6,847 nucleotides of DNA, taken from positions 1 to 6,847 of the forward strand of contig JAHFGE010000083.1 of assembly GCA_023247575.1 (NCBI GenBank), written 5' to 3'. The DNA is from Candidatus Omnitrophota bacterium (lineage in GTDB: Bacteria; Omnitrophota; Gorgyraeia; Zapsychrales; Fredricksoniimonadaceae). Both the position numbers and the translations under genes were made by a program. The notes below the pieces were generated by a model. It saw nothing but the letters and a program-made list of their open reading frames with translations, was not told where the DNA came from and ran no database searches. This document shows, in pieces, positions 5,279-6,847 of the stretch; position 1 is the stretch's first letter, and each line of letters starts with the position of its first letter.

Positions 5279-6669
5279 ATAAAATCCACAAAGATCAAGA
5301 AGTGACCCTGTGCGGCTGGGTGCATCGCCGCCGTGATCATGGTAAACTCATTTTTATTGATATCCGTGACCGTTATGGGATTACCCAAGTCGTTTTTGTT
5401 CCTTCTGTCAGTCCACAAGCCCACGTTGAGGCACAGAAGTTGGGACCGGAATTTGTGGTTAAGATTAAGGGAGCGGTGAATGTCCGTCCTGATAAGAATG
5501 TTAACCCGGATATGCCGACAGGCGGTATTGAACTTCTAGCCAAAGAATTGGAAATCCTTAATCCAGCCAAGGTGCCGGTGTTTGAAATCGAGGACACCGT
5601 GGATGCTTCCGAAGATATGCGTCTGACTTACCGTTATCTGGACATTCGCCGCAAGAAGGTGAGGGAATCTTTGCTGTTGCGGCATCGTTTATGTGCCAGC
5701 CTTCGTTCATTCTTAAACAGTCAAAATTTTGTGGAAGTCGAAACGCCGGTGTTAACCAAATCAACCCCGGAAGGGGCCCGCGACTTTTTGGTTCCTTCCC
5801 GTTTAAGTCCGGGCCTGTTTTATGCCTTGCCGCAATCGCCGCAGCTGTTTAAGCAGATTTTGATGGTCTCCGGTATGGACCGTTATTATCAGATTGTGAA
5901 ATGCTTTCGTGATGAGGACCTGCGCGCCGACCGTCAGCCGGAATTTACCCAGCTGGATATGGAAGTGTCTTTTGTAGACCAGGATTTCATTTTTGACTTA
6001 AGCGAACGCATGTATCAACAGGTGTTTCAAGAGGTGTTGGGCCTTGATTTGGTTATTCCTTTCCCTCGCATGACCTACGCCGAGGCGATGGCCAAATACA
6101 AGAGTGATAAACCGGATAGACGCAAAAATAAACCTGCCTGCCGGCAGGCAGGAATAAACTCAACAGAATTTGCATTTTTGTGGGTTGTGGATTTTCCATT
6201 ATTGAAGTATAATCTACAAGAAAAACGCTGGGAGAGTGAGCATCATCCCTTTACAGGAATTCACCCTGATGATTTAGCCCTTTTGGAATCAGGACAATAT
6301 GAAAAAGTGCGCGGCCGTTGTTACGATCTGGTTTTAAATGGGAATGAAATAGGCAGCGGTTCGGTGCGTATTCATCAACGAGAATTGCAGCAGAAGATTT
6401 TTGACATGATCGGGATCAAACCACAGGAAGCTGTGCAGCGCTTCGGATTTTTATTGCGTGCTTTTGAATATGGGGCGCCACCCCATGCTGGAGTGGCGTA
6501 CGGGATTGACCGTCTGGTAACCATTTTAACGGGCAATGAATCCATCCGCGACTGCATTGCTTTTCCCAAAACGCAAAAAGGGACATGCTTGATGACCGAC
6601 GCTCCGTCGCAGGTGGAGGAGAGACAGCTGAAGGAATTAGGAATTATAAAGGCAAACTCTAAACTCTAA
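5251..6669 (+). CDS. aspS: Aspartyl-tRNA synthetase, bacterial type, lacking the GAD insertion domain
   Basis: This class II synthetase charges tRNA-Asp (or also tRNA-Asn, if non-discriminating) with aspartate. The start MRTHTCGELN is canonical, and TAGGGATAGAAGA before it supplies a ribosome binding site within hisS. The N-terminal OB fold (about 1-105) holds CGWVHRRRDHG. The catalytic core shows YRYLDIRR, ETPVLTKSTPEGARDF, motif 2 FRDEDLRADRQPEFTQLD from residue 219, and motif 3 GAPPHAGVAYGIDRL from 408. Bacterial AspRS is normally near 590 residues with a GAD domain between SDKPD and FAFLWVVDFP. Here SDKPD (285-289) is followed only 17 residues later by FAFLWVVDFP (from 307), so that domain is gone and the protein is 472 residues. 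The short linker contains PACRQAG (295-301), encoded by a perfect palindrome. The last codons and stop lie in an AT-rich repeat. The active site looks complete, so I call it functional with moderate confidence. Confidence 0.94.
   Translation: MRTHTCGELNKIHKDQEVTLCGWVHRRRDHGKLIFIDIRDRYGITQVVFVPSVSPQAHVEAQKLGPEFVVKIKGAVNVRPDKNVNPDMPTGGIELLAKELEILNPAKVPVFEIEDTVDASEDMRLTYRYLDIRRKKVRESLLLRHRLCASLRSFLNSQNFVEVETPVLTKSTPEGARDFLVPSRLSPGLFYALPQSPQLFKQILMVSGMDRYYQIVKCFRDEDLRADRQPEFTQLDMEVSFVDQDFIFDLSERMYQQVFQEVLGLDLVIPFPRMTYAEAMAKYKSDKPDRRKNKPACRQAGINSTEFAFLWVVDFPLLKYNLQEKRWESEHHPFTGIHPDDLALLESGQYEKVRGRCYDLVLNGNEIGSGSVRIHQRELQQKIFDMIGIKPQEAVQRFGFLLRAFEYGAPPHAGVAYGIDRLVTILTGNESIRDCIAFPKTQKGTCLMTDAPSQVEERQLKELGIIKANSKL
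6133..6152. repeat. Perfect 20-bp palindrome inside aspS
   Basis: CCTGCCTGCC followed by its exact reverse complement GGCAGGCAGG. It is bounded on each side by AATAAA (6127-6132 and 6153-6158), like a short target-site duplication. Read in frame, it gives P-A-C-R-Q-A plus the start of a glycine codon. I remember this palindrome as a common dispersed repeat in uncultured bacterial genomes; that is recall, not a search. Confidence 0.85.
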
Positions 6670-6823
6670 ATCCTAAATTCTAAACAAATTCACCTCGTGC
6701 CGAGCACCTTTAGCGAAGCACTCGGTGCGAGGCAAATGACCAAAAATATTAATGTTCGAAACATTTTGAATTTTGTTCATTTGAATTTTGAATATTGTTT
6801 AGGATTTAAAATTTAGGATTTAG
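6666..6823. repeat. AT-rich terminal inverted repeats after aspS (TAAATCC-type units)
   Basis: The left arm (6666-6687) is built of CTAAATCC, TAAATTC and TAAACAA units. The right arm (6795-6823) reads as the same units on the other strand (TTGTTTAGG, ATTTAGGATTTAG) with one extra unit. Between them are the GC-rich hairpin at 6693-6732 and two direct copies of TTGAATTTTG (6766-6775 and 6781-6790). The left arm supplies the aspS stop codon. No protein-coding frame of note is present in 6670-6847. Confidence 0.65.
6693..6732. repeat. GC-rich hairpin downstream of aspS
   Basis: CCTCGTGCCGAG (6693-6704) pairs with CTCGGTGCGAGG (6721-6732) over 12 consecutive positions, two of them G-U wobbles in RNA. 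The loop is 16 bases. No T-run follows, so Rho-independent termination is not well supported; it could act as a repeat element or an RNA-end stabiliser for the hisS-aspS message. Confidence 0.7.
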
Positions 6824-6834
6824 AATTTAAGACT

Positions 6835-6840
6835 AAGGAG
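6835..6840 (+). promoter_or_regulatory. Strong Shine-Dalgarno for a gene starting just past the right edge
   Basis: AAGGAG is followed by seven bases (AGACACA) to the window end. This is the ideal spacing for a start codon at or immediately after base 6848. It implies that another plus-strand gene follows aspS, possibly in the same transcription unit. The gene itself cannot be seen. Confidence 0.6.
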
Positions 6841-6847
6841 AGACACA

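Noticed and set aside
6085..6180. Frameshift or pseudogene in aspS at the palindrome
   Set aside because: The frame is open throughout and both flanking sides are in the same frame with all catalytic motifs intact. The difference is a domain absence, not a break.
6693..6732. Rho-independent terminator of the hisS-aspS unit
   Set aside because: The stem is good but is followed by CAAATGACC with no T-run on the plus strand.

Overview
The window comes from a Gram-negative (diderm) bacterium. It carries two lipid A pathway genes (lpxB and an msbA-type exporter), an HU-class nucleoid protein and two bacterial-type aminoacyl-tRNA synthetases. Base composition is moderate, and short palindromic repeats are unusually dense. 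That combination reminds me of uncultured diderm lineages such as Omnitrophota or some former Deltaproteobacteria. The lineage is an inference from memory; nothing in the window fixes it.

Layout. On the minus strand, reading leftward, a Gfo/Idh/MocA-family oxidoreductase (660-1595) overlaps lpxB by 28 bases, and lpxB (1-687) runs off the left edge. A 99-base divergent intergenic region separates them from the plus-strand genes: msbA-like ABC exporter (1695-3494), HU/IHF-family protein (3629-3901), hisS (3992-5278) and aspS (5251-6669). hisS and aspS also overlap by 28 bases. After aspS lie 178 bases of nested inverted repeats, ending in a strong Shine-Dalgarno sequence whose start codon should be just past the right edge.

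How the genes work together. LpxB makes the lipid A disaccharide at the inner membrane and MsbA flips finished lipid A-core across that membrane. The oxidoreductase is of the kind found in lpx clusters and may supply a modified (3-amino) sugar precursor in the manner of GnnA. hisS-aspS is a translation pair, and HU compacts DNA.

The unusual layer is the repeats. I count nine palindromic or inverted-repeat elements, several of them inside genes. A family whose arms begin GTAGGGGCG occurs three times: twice within hisS, in the same reading frame and encoding near-identical peptides, and once across the 5' end of the oxidoreductase gene. A perfect 20-bp palindrome lies inside aspS exactly where bacterial AspRS normally carries its GAD insertion domain; that domain is absent here, giving a 472-residue enzyme. 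A twin-hairpin element with compensatory base changes precedes the HU gene. I see no CRISPR array, tRNA, rRNA, transposase or phage gene.
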